Assembly: GCA_963989385.1 (NCBI GenBank)
Contig: OZ022500.1
Location: forward strand, 118,213,842-118,277,841
DNA from: Ctena decussata
Lineage: Eukaryota; Mollusca; Bivalvia; Lucinida; Lucinidae
Direction: 5' to 3'
Length of the DNA stretch: 64,000 nt
The notes below the pieces were generated by a model. That model saw only the letters and a list, made by a program, of their open reading frames with translations. It did not search any database and was not told the origin of the DNA. The translations under genes and the position numbers were made by a program. Below, in pieces: positions 29,455 to 40,900 of the stretch (positions within the stretch are counted from its first letter, which is position 1; each line of letters begins with the position of its first letter).

Positions 29455-30455
29455 TATGGCAAGCCATTTTACTATTTATTATGCATAGTAGATATCTTTT
29501 ATAGTATATTAGATATCTAATATGCCAATTAAGATATCTAATATAACATAAAAGATATCTAATATTAAATATAAGATATCTTATATCCTATTTGAGATAT
29601 CTGATATAGGATATAAGATATCTTATTTAATTTTTCATATAAGATATCTTATATGTTATTTTAGATATCTTATATGTAATATATGATATCTTAATTGGCA
29701 TATTAGATATCTAATATACTATATAAGATATCTAATATATTATATTAGATATCTAATATGTAAAATTAAATAAGATATCTCATATCCTATATAAGATATC
29801 TTATATCCGATATAAGATATCTGATTTACTAAATAAGATATCTTGCATGTCTTATAAGATATCTTATAGGCTATATAAGATATCTTATATATTGTGTTGT
29901 GTCTTATGGAAAAGTCAAATAAGATATCTTATATACCTATATTAGATATCTTATATAGTATATAAGATATCTTATAAGACAAATAAGATATCTTCTATAG
30001 GAAATAAGATATCTTATATGGGATATGAGATATCTTATTTAATTTTACATATTAGATATCTGATATAATATATTAGATATCTTATATAGTATATTAGATA
30101 TCTAATATGCCAATTAAGATATCTAATATAACATATAAGATATCTAATATAACATATAAGATATCTTATATGAAAAATTAAATAAGATATCTTATATCCT
30201 ATATCAGATATCTTATATAGGATATAAGATATCTTATATGCTATATTAGATATCTTGTATGTTATATTAGATATCTTAATTGACATATTAGATATCTAAT
30301 ATACTATATAAGATATCTTTATTATCATATAAGATATCTTATATATATAAGATATCTTATATAATAAATAAGATATCTTATAAAATATATTAGATATCTG
30401 ATATAATAAATGAGATATCTACGTTCCATAATAAATAGTAAAATGGCTTGCCATA
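29455..30455. mobile_element. Inverted-repeat element filled with a 21-bp-phased GATATC palindrome array
   Basis: A 29-bp terminal inverted repeat begins TATGGCAAGCCATTTTAC at 29455 and is mirrored to 30455. The flanks repeat GCGCAC (29449-29454, 30456-30461), a likely 6-bp target duplication. The interior is AT-rich with 43 copies of GATATC, most inside longer palindromes such as TTAGATATCTAA. Of 42 spacings, 35 are exactly 21 bp, four are 26, and the others are 44, 22 and 18. Open frames of 83-104 aa across it are 7-residue repeats forced by the 21-bp period and are not genes. Confidence 0.85.
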
Positions 30456-30461
30456 GCGCAC

Positions 30462-31481
30462 ATACATTCGCCAGTATAGTCCGTTTGCTCCCAAATGCAA
30501 ACGGCATCCCCAATATTTTCTCAAAATTGGTGAGAGGTAGAAGATTTTCGAATTGCTCATTCTTAATTTTCATCCTATACATAACAAAATCATAATTTTG
30601 TAGAAATATGAGGCTTTGCATAAAAAAGTTTCTATTCAAAAACGGACCTAAAATATGCCATTTTCACCTCTTAATTACAAGGGAGTAAACGTTGGCTGTT
30701 GGAATTCCCGTTTAGTTTTACGTATTTGAGCATGTGACCAATGTATGCTATCCCTAGAGCAAAATTTGCATAATGAATTGAAATTTTATTCTGAATCCAA
30801 TTTTTCTACCTTTTGTTTCACCCATATATTATCAAATTTTAAAACATACAAATTTTACTCGCAAAACTATATAATAGTCAAATGTTTATTTACAAAATAG
30901 TATCACCTGCACAGTGACACCATGCATTACGCGTGCGGACAGGTGAATACATTTTACTATTTCATTCATATACGCCCACACCTGTACACTGTCAAAAATA
31001 ATTTCTTTCCTGATAGGCTGTTTGCTGTCTATAAAACAAGACTTTTTTTTAGATTTTCTCATTTATTACTGGGGATAAAAATAATTTTCCTTCTCCACTG
31101 GTATCTTGTATCTCTTCTCTCAGATATAGCTTTAAGCGTAATACAGGTTTTATATGTATGATGCAGGTACTATGTGAACACTGCAAGAAGACATAAGATT
31201 TCTTATCATTGGTTTATGGAAGTTTTAATCAGCTGTAATGCAATAGTAACCTAGTAAATCTTGTTCAATGCAAGTAGCAACTAGAAATATGTCAAAGGTA
31301 TTTGGTGCAGTCATGAGATTTCAGATGAAAAAAAAAAAAACCTTATAAATCTACCTCTTATAAAAGTCTTGGCCTTTGCAAAAGTTCCAAACTCACTGAA
31401 CCATGACAGTCATTGACATATGGTTCATGGCAACCTGATTTTTCAAAACTTATGCTGGATCACAGAATGAATATAACATAC
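30462..31481. other. Between repeat array and gene exon; dispersed repeat fragment
   Basis: 30462-30640 carries a repeat also found inverted at about 36300-36485 (shared AATTTTGAGAA / CGTTTGC words, GCAAACGGACTATA). The rest shows no exon that I could join to the gene upstream. Confidence 0.35.
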
Positions 31482-34263
31482 CTCAGCGTCTGTTGAAGCT
31501 GTTGTTTGATCATCATTTTCATCAACACGGACCTCCTGCTCAACTTTTCCACCTTCAATGTGCTCCAATAGATTGTCTGAAAATGCCACGAAAATTATCC
31601 TTTATTATGATAAAGTACAGACAAACCTATCTTAAGGGGTCACCCCATGGGACCCACAAAAGTTGGCTGCTTAAGACAGGTGACCCCTTAATACAGGTTC
31701 ATTTGCACTGTATTTTGGTCTAAGGGACCCCCAAAAAGTGTCTGCTAAAGACAGGTGACCCCTTAGTACAGTTTCTAACTTGTATGCTGTATTTGTATTT
31801 GATACATATTGCCTTTATTTATATATTCAAGATATGGCTTTATTATGATCATCTGATTATCTGTGACAATATATGATTCAACAAAGCTCTAACTAAATAC
31901 CCTTTGATTTGATGGATGGCGGACTTGCGATTTTAAGTCTTTCTCAACTGTACTTCAGCCATATCAGGACGATGGGATAATGAAAGGCTGTGTGCAATGG
32001 AGCCCCGTTTTCCTTTGAACAGATCCTCGCCTCAAGGGGGAATCTAACCTGGGACCGCTAGATCAGCAGGCCAAGTGCTAAACCTACTGAGCTACCGGGG
32101 CTGATGAACGATCCTCTCTGCTTACGTGAAATATTCTTGAAAGGGCCATTAAACTGAAACTAAAAAGCTGTAATGATTCATGGCAACGCATGTAGTATGC
32201 TTTTTTGTAAATTATGTGGTCCCATGATTATAAAACATGTACACCCAATGCATGACAGAATGACTAACAAAACGGTTGAATTTGTATGTCGTCTCAAAAT
32301 GGTCAACGCTTAAGGGGCATTACACACAATAAGACTACCATAACAGAAATACACGTGAATAAAGTGATCAAAGTACCTGGTAATTTTTTCCAAAGCTCTG
32401 GTAAGCCAAAGGTCATAAGATTGAAGAACTGGCTGTATAACATCCCTTCTGTCTGGTCTGACTCTAGCATGGCATGTTGTATGTCATCTTTCTGCAGGTC
32501 GACAGGTTGCTTACAAAGACAGTTGAATTGTCCATCACAGTCTGCTAAATGCCATCCCTCTGTGACAGAACTGTCTAAGGGTAGACCTTGAAGTTTGATT
32601 GGCAAGGTACATAACTGCTTTGATCGGTGTTCACCAGGATTCGGATCAGCAATGTACTGAAGGCGCACCAAATTATCTAGCATTAAAATTAAATGACAAG
32701 ATCGTAAGTTTACCCATGTCTTTGTTTCACCAGTAGCTGCTCCATATGGTAGATTATGCTCTTTCAGATAGGTGTTGTAGTAACACAGATCCTTACAGGT
32801 GCTACCTTTTAACTCTGTTTCAGCTTGATTTAAACTTGACGTTGCTCCAGCTGCTGACGTAATGTTGAACACAGAGCCTATGCTCTTATATTCAATCAGT
32901 AGTTTACTACTGTTGCTTTTCTGAAAGACACCATTGAATTTTTTGTTGTGAATATTTAGTAATATTTCATACACTGAATACAGTTTTTCAAGTTTCTTCT
33001 TCAGAAAAATCTCTGGTGTTTTGTGTCTTCTGATGGTTTCTTTATTAATGAAATTTTCTAGCAAGATCTGTGTTTCAATTGGCAGTTCCAGAAACCATTC
33101 TTGGACAGTGTTGAAATTGTCAGTTGAAAGAGGTTTACTCAAGATACCATTGAAACACAGTTCACACTGATTTTGCTCTCCATATTCTATTGTACCATCA
33201 ATCTGAGTTCCGGCATTCCAAGTTTTGGAAACATTCTGAAACTGCTTTGTTTCCACAGCATCACGAAGGGTAAACCTGTAGACTTTGTCATCCTCAGATA
33301 CATATTCTTTCAGGGCCTCAGACTGTATCAATAAAACTGATTCTAAATATACTTTGTGCTTTGTCTTTAGCAAATAAAACACTCTCAAGCACAGATCATC
33401 GAAAGTCACCTCCAATTCTCTATTTTGAAAGAAGACAGCCCATAGACTATTTGTGTTTCTTGACTGTATTACATCGAAACACACAGTATGTGCAATATTA
33501 CCTGGACAGTAGGTATCTGTCAGTGACTTGATTTCACTGTCTAATATAGATGCAATATGTTCTTGTCCACATGCTATCCTAATTTGTTTTTCTTTATCTG
33601 TGGCTTCATACCTTAAGGTCTTTTGCCTTATTTGTTCATCAGATGAACGGATCCAGTACTTACTGCATTCAACCAAATTAAAAAGAGACTGGAATTTCGA
33701 ATATTTTAAGTCTAAAACTTGTTCATATGAAAGGTCACGCTGTTGGAAGTCAACCTCTCTAGAGAATGCATTTTCAAACCAACAAATTCGTTTCCATTCA
33801 GACTGTGTGAAATATGGTTTGTGGTCTACTATAAGTGTTGAAATATTATTTTCATTCACAGAAATTTGTTCAAAGACTGTTGAACATTGGCTGATGTATG
33901 TTTTTGAAACCAATTTGTACAGTTCTAGAGAAGAACTAACAGGTTTGGTACATTCTTCAGATAAAAGCTCGTGTTCAATATTTTTCACGACAGTGGCGCA
34001 TGCTCTGGATGAACTAGCATATGAGAAGAAATATTTTAACACTGCCAATACAGTAGCACATTCTCTTCCACAAACTGTCTTTGGCCCACCTTGCAAATTT
34101 TGTAAAGCTCTTTTTAGATTATATTTATTTGCCTTGTCATCACTCTTCTTCAAAAATGTGAAAACATCTTCAATACTAATATAATGCTCATTTAAAGTAT
34201 CGCCATCTTCTTTGTAAAGTTTAAATAACTTTGAAAACTTCATACTTGTCGAGGACTGCAATT
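31482..34263 (-). CDS. Uncharacterised protein gene, large exon plus one downstream exon
   Basis: The large exon 34263-32377 has one open frame of about 630 codons and splices (phase 1, donor GTACTT) to 31576-31482. There GAC is rebuilt across the junction and an acidic tail (EQEVRVDENDDQTTAST) continues to a GTATGT donor. The first in-frame ATG is at 34243 (MKFSKLFKLYKEDGDT); an acceptor CTGTTTCAG sits just before the exon, so a 5' exon probably exists. The protein is soluble-looking, with no signal peptide or membrane span. The N-terminal third has a Cys-containing helical segment (TVCGRECATVLAVLKYFF). The C-terminal part has MLDNLVRLQY, KQLCTLPIKLQGLP and a Cys cluster (DCDGQFNCLCK) that may bind metal. 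From memory this C-terminal pattern recurs in unnamed, multi-copy bivalve proteins, but I cannot name a domain or function. The 3' end was not found. Without the last splice the frame stops about 40 bases into the intron. Confidence 0.7.
31617..31775 (+). repeat. CAAACCTATCTTAAG dispersed repeat
   Basis: Third copy of the repeat at 16796-17215 (TTGGCTGCTTAAGACAGGTG, CACTGTATTTTGG). It lies in the intron of the uncharacterised gene. Confidence 0.5.
31975..32105 (-). repeat. tRNA-like SINE head
   Basis: The minus strand from 32103 reads CAGCCCCGGTAGCTCAGTAG (A box) and later CCAGGTTAGATTCC (B box variant). tRNA-like but with an A in place of the conserved TTC, so a SINE remnant. Confidence 0.45.
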
Positions 34264-34385
34264 CTGAAACAGAACATCACACAGTGTATAACCCTGAGAA
34301 TAATATTAACTTCTCACTACCCAGGAATTGAGACCTATGCTTTTTGTAAAAGAACGCATAATTATATATTAAGTTGGGTTATAAA

Positions 34386-34452
34386 CCCAGCGGGCATGCG
34401 ACATTGAATCAGCGTTGAATCAATGTTGATTCAGAGTTGTGTGCCTGCTGGG
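34386..34452. mobile_element. Tiny CCCAGCGGGCA-ended element, copy 2
   Basis: 67 bp between CCCAGCGGGCA and TGCCTGCTGGG. The interior is three TTGAATCA / TTGATTCA words with alternating orientation (GTTGAATCAATGTTGATTCA). Confidence 0.6.
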
Positions 34453-36493
34453 AAATGTCACTGCCGAACAGAAACATAAAATAAAAAATCGGTCATCTTC
34501 AGAGCCCACAGACGTCAAATACTTGTATATATTTAAATCTGCTAACAAATTTATTTTCAAGATTGAACCTTAAAGTAAGCTTTGATGGGCCAGTAAATTG
34601 CATGTCATTTGAGACACACAAAATATTTAGCGACGCTAAGGGAGTTGAATACAGAAACGCGAGTCTGTCGCACTAAATTTGGTATAGATACGTTTATACT
34701 ACAATCATTATGCATAGCTTTCACTAAAATTATTGAAGATAATTTGGACTTTAATCTCCAAACGTATTGTAAAAGGATTTGGTTGGTTTGTTGTTTTGGG
34801 TTTAACGGCCTTTTCAGACAGTATTCCATCTCCCAAAGAGAGGGGGAAAGAAGAGAGAAATGATAGACGAGATAAAAATTGTCCAAACAACCCCCACCCG
34901 CACCTACTGCAAAGCACAGTAGGCCCTTGTCCTATAATTAGCCAAATCAATAGGATGCCCAGGCACTGGAAGTTACACGCAGTACCATCGCACCAACCGA
35001 CCATTGTAAAAAGATGTGAATAAAATTTAAATAAATAAAGATTACAGTCAAATCAAAAAATTAATCAAAACCATAAAAATCATATGAGAAAGAAAACGTG
35101 CCTTTGGGGTTGATATAGATCAGCGTGGGCATCTATAAAGTCTGAAAGGAACATTCAATACTGACCGTCTCCATAGAAGAATCATGGTCAAAGGAATGGC
35201 ACTGATCAGACTCCAACAATGCACAGGCTGATCTGAACCTTTGCTGGCTGCCTTTGTGGAAACACTTTTTCTTGTGACATTGCTCATAGCTCTTTGAAAC
35301 TGCACTTTTCACAGTAAAAAACTGAGCCCAAATTATCAGTTTAAAACTCGCAGCGGGTACATTTTTTCAATTTCACTGTTTAAAGAATACTGATGTTCAT
35401 TTACGATGATATGTAGAACTGTGCAGGTAATTTTGTAAAATTAAGAAGCATGATCAGACTGCAAAAATGCTTATCAGGTTTTAGCATTTGCCAGGTCTAG
35501 ACAGCTATTCATGTGCTGTTGACATAGCCACGTTCTTGGTGTGCAGACTTCTCTAAATCTTTGCTGGACCTAAATACTTTCGTGTATAAATTGCCTTATG
35601 CTGGTCTGTTTCATTGCCATTTATTTATATATCAGAATAAACTGAATTAGTAACTATATATATAAAAATATAACTTACCCTTGCTTTCCACTCATCTTTA
35701 GAATTGAAAAATTGATGCACAGCAAATAATAAAGAAAATATGTACATGGGATATTAACTTTGCAGGCAGACCTGTGGGTAATTGATAATTGCTTTATGGC
35801 TTAAATCTAACAGTATCTCATTCCTCACCGCTGAGGAAATTTCTGGCATAAAGAAAGGGAGTGTGTAGTAAACGACGAGTTTACGCTATATTTTGGCTGT
35901 TCTAACGTCGTTCAGGCCATGCTTAAAAAATATTTGGTTTGCTGCTTCCTACTGGGAGGTTTTAAAGTTGGGTAGGTAGGTAGCATTTTTTTATTTTTTT
36001 TTTTTTTGCATATGCAAAATGCTAATAAAGAAGTTGTACTGGATACCCAGATTACAAGCTTTTCCTAATAGTTTTTAGTCAAACAGTGTCAGACAAAGAT
36101 GCAGAAATCATCATTTATACAAGAGTTTGAGATGAAACATAAAATATAGGCATTTTGCTCAGTAGGCAGAAATGAAAAGCAAAAAAAAAAAATCCTGATT
36201 CTGAGGCCATAAAATTTTTTGGGTAGGGGGGTAAATTGCTGGGTAGGTAGGAAACGGCAAACAAACATTTTTTTTTAATTTAGGCCTCAGTGAAACTGCT
36301 CAGTTTCTGCATTACTGTTAATGGAAAATATTTTACAAAAGCATCCAAAAATTTGCATTTCTCGTATTCTGTTATGTATAGTTATAGGAATCATAAGAAC
36401 ATTAGAACATTTGATGGAACTTTCATCGTTTTTGAGAAAATAAGCAAAATCCCGTTTGCACTTGGCAGCAAACGGACTATAACTGACAACTAA
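34453..36493. other. Upstream of the uncharacterised gene; dispersed repeats
   Basis: 34780-35025 resembles a SINE-like repeat with TTTGGTTGGTTTGTTGTTTT at its start. 35100-35280 resembles the interior of the TGAGCCGCG element. 36295-36485 is an inverted relative of 30462-30640. A possible short exon, ATGAGTGGAAAGCAAGG before GTAAGTT (35696-35680), does not join in frame to the large exon. Confidence 0.35.
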
Positions 36494-36612
36494 CCTTCTT
36501 GAATCAGCGGAAGGAGAAACCGTTCGGAAAGTATGTGGCCTGACCGGGTATCGGACTCGGGACCGCTGGCTATTGAGTCAAACGCACTACCGACTACGCT
36601 CCGCGACCCGGC
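36494..36612 (-). repeat. tRNA-derived SINE, copy 2
   Basis: Same body (CGGAAGGAGAAACCGTTCGG) and tRNA-like head as 9294-9402, more diverged (minus strand CGCGGAGCGTAGTCGGTAGT). Confidence 0.55.
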
Positions 36613-37947
36613 TGATACACCTGTATTTGCGTTTGTGAGAGAGTGGAAAAGTAATTGTATTTGGGATTACTAGCTAGGGGATGGGCTTCTTTTGTTTATT
36701 CTTGTAAACCACTCAGAATGCGCCCCCTTCCTCCTACTCCCCACTTAGGGAGGAGAAGGAACGGTCATCAATGACGGAGGCCAAGTCGCCTGAGCTGGCA
36801 ACAACCTCCGCCCGCTTCACGCTCAGAAGGGGGTACTACGGCTCTTCATCGTGGTTATAGGTCCCGTCAGTTTTACCTGACGTCCTGGCGATACATACTA
36901 TAGAAATGATCCCTAAAAGTATGATCTTACATAAACAGGTATTTCCTACATATATAAATTATATACAGTTTAATCGTAAAAGGGTTAAGTAATCACTACT
37001 TAAAAGTTCAATTTTAAAGTTCTTTTGATGATCAAACGCTATCTAGTTGGCTTAGTTTTGATGTTGCATATAAAAAATTTTGTTTTTCTTTCTTTTTACT
37101 TGTTTTAAGGTCCTCATAGGTAAGGAGGCGAGTGAAAAAATGCACCACTTTGAACTAAAATGTTTATAAGGGCGATTACATACCTCATGTGTACATCTCT
37201 TAGTTATGCCGCTTAGATCGGATAGAATAGAATAGAAAAGTCGATACACAGGCGGTAAACCTATTCGTTGATTTGCGTTTCCTACCGAGTCAGTCGCAAC
37301 TACATGAACACCCCTGGTTAACTATGCATACAGGTGCTGCTTCGTAACGAAAAACAAACGATCTGGTTAAGCCACAATGACCAAATAGTTTTGGAACTAT
37401 GACTCCTTATCGTTTCGTAACAGCTCTTTTTCGTTTTGTAACAGCCTTGAAAACATATTTAATCAGGTGTGAGGCTTTGGTTTACAAAAGATAAAACGAT
37501 ACAGCCAGTCTCAACCGGCAACCTCCGAAATCTCGATACCTGGTTTCACTGGGTGAGTCTGGTCTGGTCAAGTCTATCCCGAAACATTGCATTGCAAGGT
37601 CATTTCTGTTTTTTAATATCCTAGTTATAATTTTTGCATCGTATATATGTGGGAGTGTGCGTGGGACAGAAGAGGGGGGGGGGGGCGGGGGCGGGGAGAG
37701 AGAGCCGGAGGCGGGGTCGAGAAAGACTGGTTTTGAACTGAACCATCCTCAATAAATAAAATCTATTTATTCATTTACTTATCTTTTACATCACATACAC
37801 ACATACGACTTAAAGACGGTCTCTCTCCACGGGGTCCTGTTTTCAGCTGCCAAGTTCTTCCCTGTCCGCTCTTATATATCGTATATCTATTTCTTCTTCT
37901 ATCTACTTCCACTTCTTTTCCTTTTCACTGTAGAACCGTCTGTCACA
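36613..37947. other. No gene seen
   Basis: 36715-36900 is a GC-richer block (GCGCCCCCTTCCTCC, CCCGTCAGTTTTACCTGACG) that looks like a repeat end but has no partner here. 37670-37710 is a G-rich, GA-rich tract. Confidence 0.35.
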
Positions 37948-40900
37948 CCAAACTAGTTCTCAACACGTCCTACCCCATTCATAGAATATCGTGAAACGGG
38001 CTGTGGTCGGGGTAGAACGTGTAACTTTTGGCCTAAAACTTCTATAATACGATTCTAGTTCATTCATAAACAGCCCTCAATAAGTCCATCTCGTCCGTAT
38101 CCCGTCCGCAGTCCGTTCGTATCAAGTTCATATCGGGTCGGATTGCCCGTTCACCTCGTGCAGACACCGTTTCCAAGCAGTCCAAGCACGTCCGTGGTCA
38201 GTTCAGCCCCGTTCGTAGCTTTTCCTACTACGTACCCAATACGTCCAAACTAGTTCGTAACTCGACTATTTCGTTCAAAAGCAGTTCTTCTCGTTCTGAC
38301 CACGTCATCACCTCGTCCCTACCGTGCAGTAGTGCGTGCAAAACGTAATTGCAATCACGTCCTGGCCCGACGGCTACAAAAATCCGGCGCGTTCTACCCA
38401 GTTCTCAATCGCGTTCATCACTACAAGGTGTGCAGAGCATTGCATCCTTGTGAGTATCATGCCTCTTAAGAGCGGAGCTAGAAAGGACGGCCATACTAAA
38501 CCAGCTACTGTTAGATCCCAAAGCTGCATCTCCTCTGAAGCCCATTCACCTCATCCCCAAGGTGTAGAGTCTCCTGAGTCTGGGAGTCAAGAGAAGAAGA
38601 GTGCTGCATACCTTGGCTGAGTTTGGTCTGTCTGCAAATCGGAAGAACGAGCTACAACGGACTGGTCAGCTTGCACACGTACTGCCAATTGATTCCCGAC
38701 CGCAGCATGTTGTAATACGTCCTAGTAGGATCGAAGTACGGCAATGCCGTTCGTAATACGTCCATCTCGTTTTAAGAACGTTGCCACTCCGTTTAATTCC
38801 AGAACGGGGTGGTCGCCAGAAAATTTCAAACATGCTCGACGTTCTACCCCCATCACACCAAACTCGTTCTCACTACGTTCTGGAAAATTTTGTCAAACGG
38901 GCTCAAACTGCGTGGGAACGGAGTGGACGTAGCAGCAACGTTTAAAGGTCTGTTAACGAACCTCATGGACGGACTAGGACGGGTTCGAACGGGAAGGGTG
39001 CTCCAGAACGTCGAGCATGTTTAGAATTTTCTGGCGACTATCCTGTTCTGGAATTAGACGGAGTGGCAACGTTCTTAAAACAAGATGGACGTACTACGAG
39101 CGGAATTGCCGTAGTTCGATCCTACTAGGACGTATCACAACGTGGTGCGGTCGGTAATCAATTGGCAGTACGTGTGCAAACTGACCAGTCCGTTGTAGCT
39201 CGTTTTTCCGATTTGCAGACAGACCAATCTCGACCAGTGTATGCAGCACTCTTCTTCTCTTGACCCCAGACTCAGGAAAAGGCACAGGAGACTCTGTAAC
39301 TTGGGGATGAGATGAATGGGGTATGGCAAGCCAAGTGCACAATAAGTCTACACAATCCCAGGTTTTCTGAAACCTATGATATAGATTTTAAAACCCATGA
39401 TAGAAATCACAAACCTATGATAGTGATTTTCAAACATAGGTTTGAGTAAAAACCAGTGTTTGTAATTTACAAACCTATGTTTGCTGACTTATTGTGCACT
39501 TAGTATGGCAAGCCAAGTGCATAATAAGTCTACAAACATAGGTTTGACCTAAAGCTATATATTTTAGTTGGTTGGGACCGGAGCCTTTTTGTCTGTTGCT
39601 TGGTCCACCGGGGCTCAACTGGTGACCTTCTTTTGCTTCAGATTTCCAGTGGGGTTGTTTGGCAGGACAGGGATCTCCACCTGTCAGACGGCCCGTTGTA
39701 TCTGTTGAGTCCTCGTCTTTGCTTCTTCATGGTCTTGAAATTTGATTTATGTGTTTACCGTGATGATTCATTGACGAGTTAGAGGGTTATCATGTGAACC
39801 GAACAACCAACTAAATGTTTTGTACCACTTCAGAAACTGAGGGTGAGGTTGGGCCTGTAAAATCGATTTAAGCCCCCCAGTAGTTCATTACTGACCGTTC
39901 TAAGGCGGTAGTTCTGTTGTGGTTCTCTGTTGCCTGTTTTTGGTGTCAGAGTTTCTGTGATGTTTTACCTTATGTATGTTCTTATTATTTTTGGTTCGGT
40001 TTGGGTTGCTGAGTGGCCACCTTTTGGGAACAAGCTGCTCACTCGGTTGGCCATATGTTCTCTGTATCTTGATTATTTGTAATCTTAGTTGTTTCCAACT
40101 ATGGTTTGAGGGCTGGATTTGGATTTTGATTGTTTCAGTTCCTGGTCTTTGCATACTTTTTATTTAAAAATTCCAAACCTATGTTTGAACTTCTAACCCA
40201 GGTTTGAAATTCTCTAACATAGGTTTTCAAAGTTTTATCACAGGTTTTAAATAAGACATTAAAAAAACAGTGATATAACCTTCTAACCTATGTTCGCAAC
40301 AAACTATGCTTGCTAAGTGCACAATAAGTCTACAAACATAGGTTTTTAAATTACAAACACGAGTTTTTATTCAAACCTACGTTTGAAATTCACTATCATA
40401 GGTTTATGGTTTTCTATCATGGGTTTTAAAATCTCTATCATAGGGTTCAGAAAACCTGTGTTTGTTAATTTAAAACCTATGTTTGAACTCTAAACCCCTA
40501 ACTGAAATTTATAAACCTGTGTTTGTAGACTTATTATGCACTTGGCAACCATAATTTTGTCCAAACTTATGTTTGAAGGTTATATCACAAGTTTTGAAAT
40601 GTCAGATTCTGAAACCTATGATAGAGATTGTAAAACCCATGATAGAAAAACATAAACCTATGATAGTAATTTTCAAACATAGGTTTAAGTAAAAACCCGT
40701 GTTGTAATTAACAAACCTATGTTTGTAGACTTATTGTGCACTTGGCTTGCCATACTTATTGTGCACCAATCATAGGTTTATGGTTTTCTATCATTGGTTT
40801 TAAAATCTCTATCATAGGTTTGCCATATCAGAGGAGATGCAGCTTTGGAATCTAACAGTTCTTGTTTGGAGGCATGATACTCATAAGGATGCAATGCTCT

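Noticed and set aside
29455..30455. CRISPR array (regular repeats with spacers)
   Set aside because: Spacing is regular, but the repeats are 6-12-bp palindromes with no unique spacers, in a eukaryotic genome.
30035..30639. Minus-strand open frames of 83 and 104 aa with heptad-like Ile/Tyr repeats
   Set aside because: They run through the GATATC array, where a 21-bp period automatically gives a 7-residue repeat free of stops. No independent sign of coding.
33528..34184. 218-aa plus-strand open frame
   Set aside because: Antisense shadow of the large exon of the uncharacterised gene.
35680..35700. ATGAGTGGAAAGCAAGG followed by GTAAGTT as first coding exon of the uncharacterised gene
   Set aside because: The splice to 34263 would be out of frame and stop after 14 codons. 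It could still be a non-coding 5' exon.
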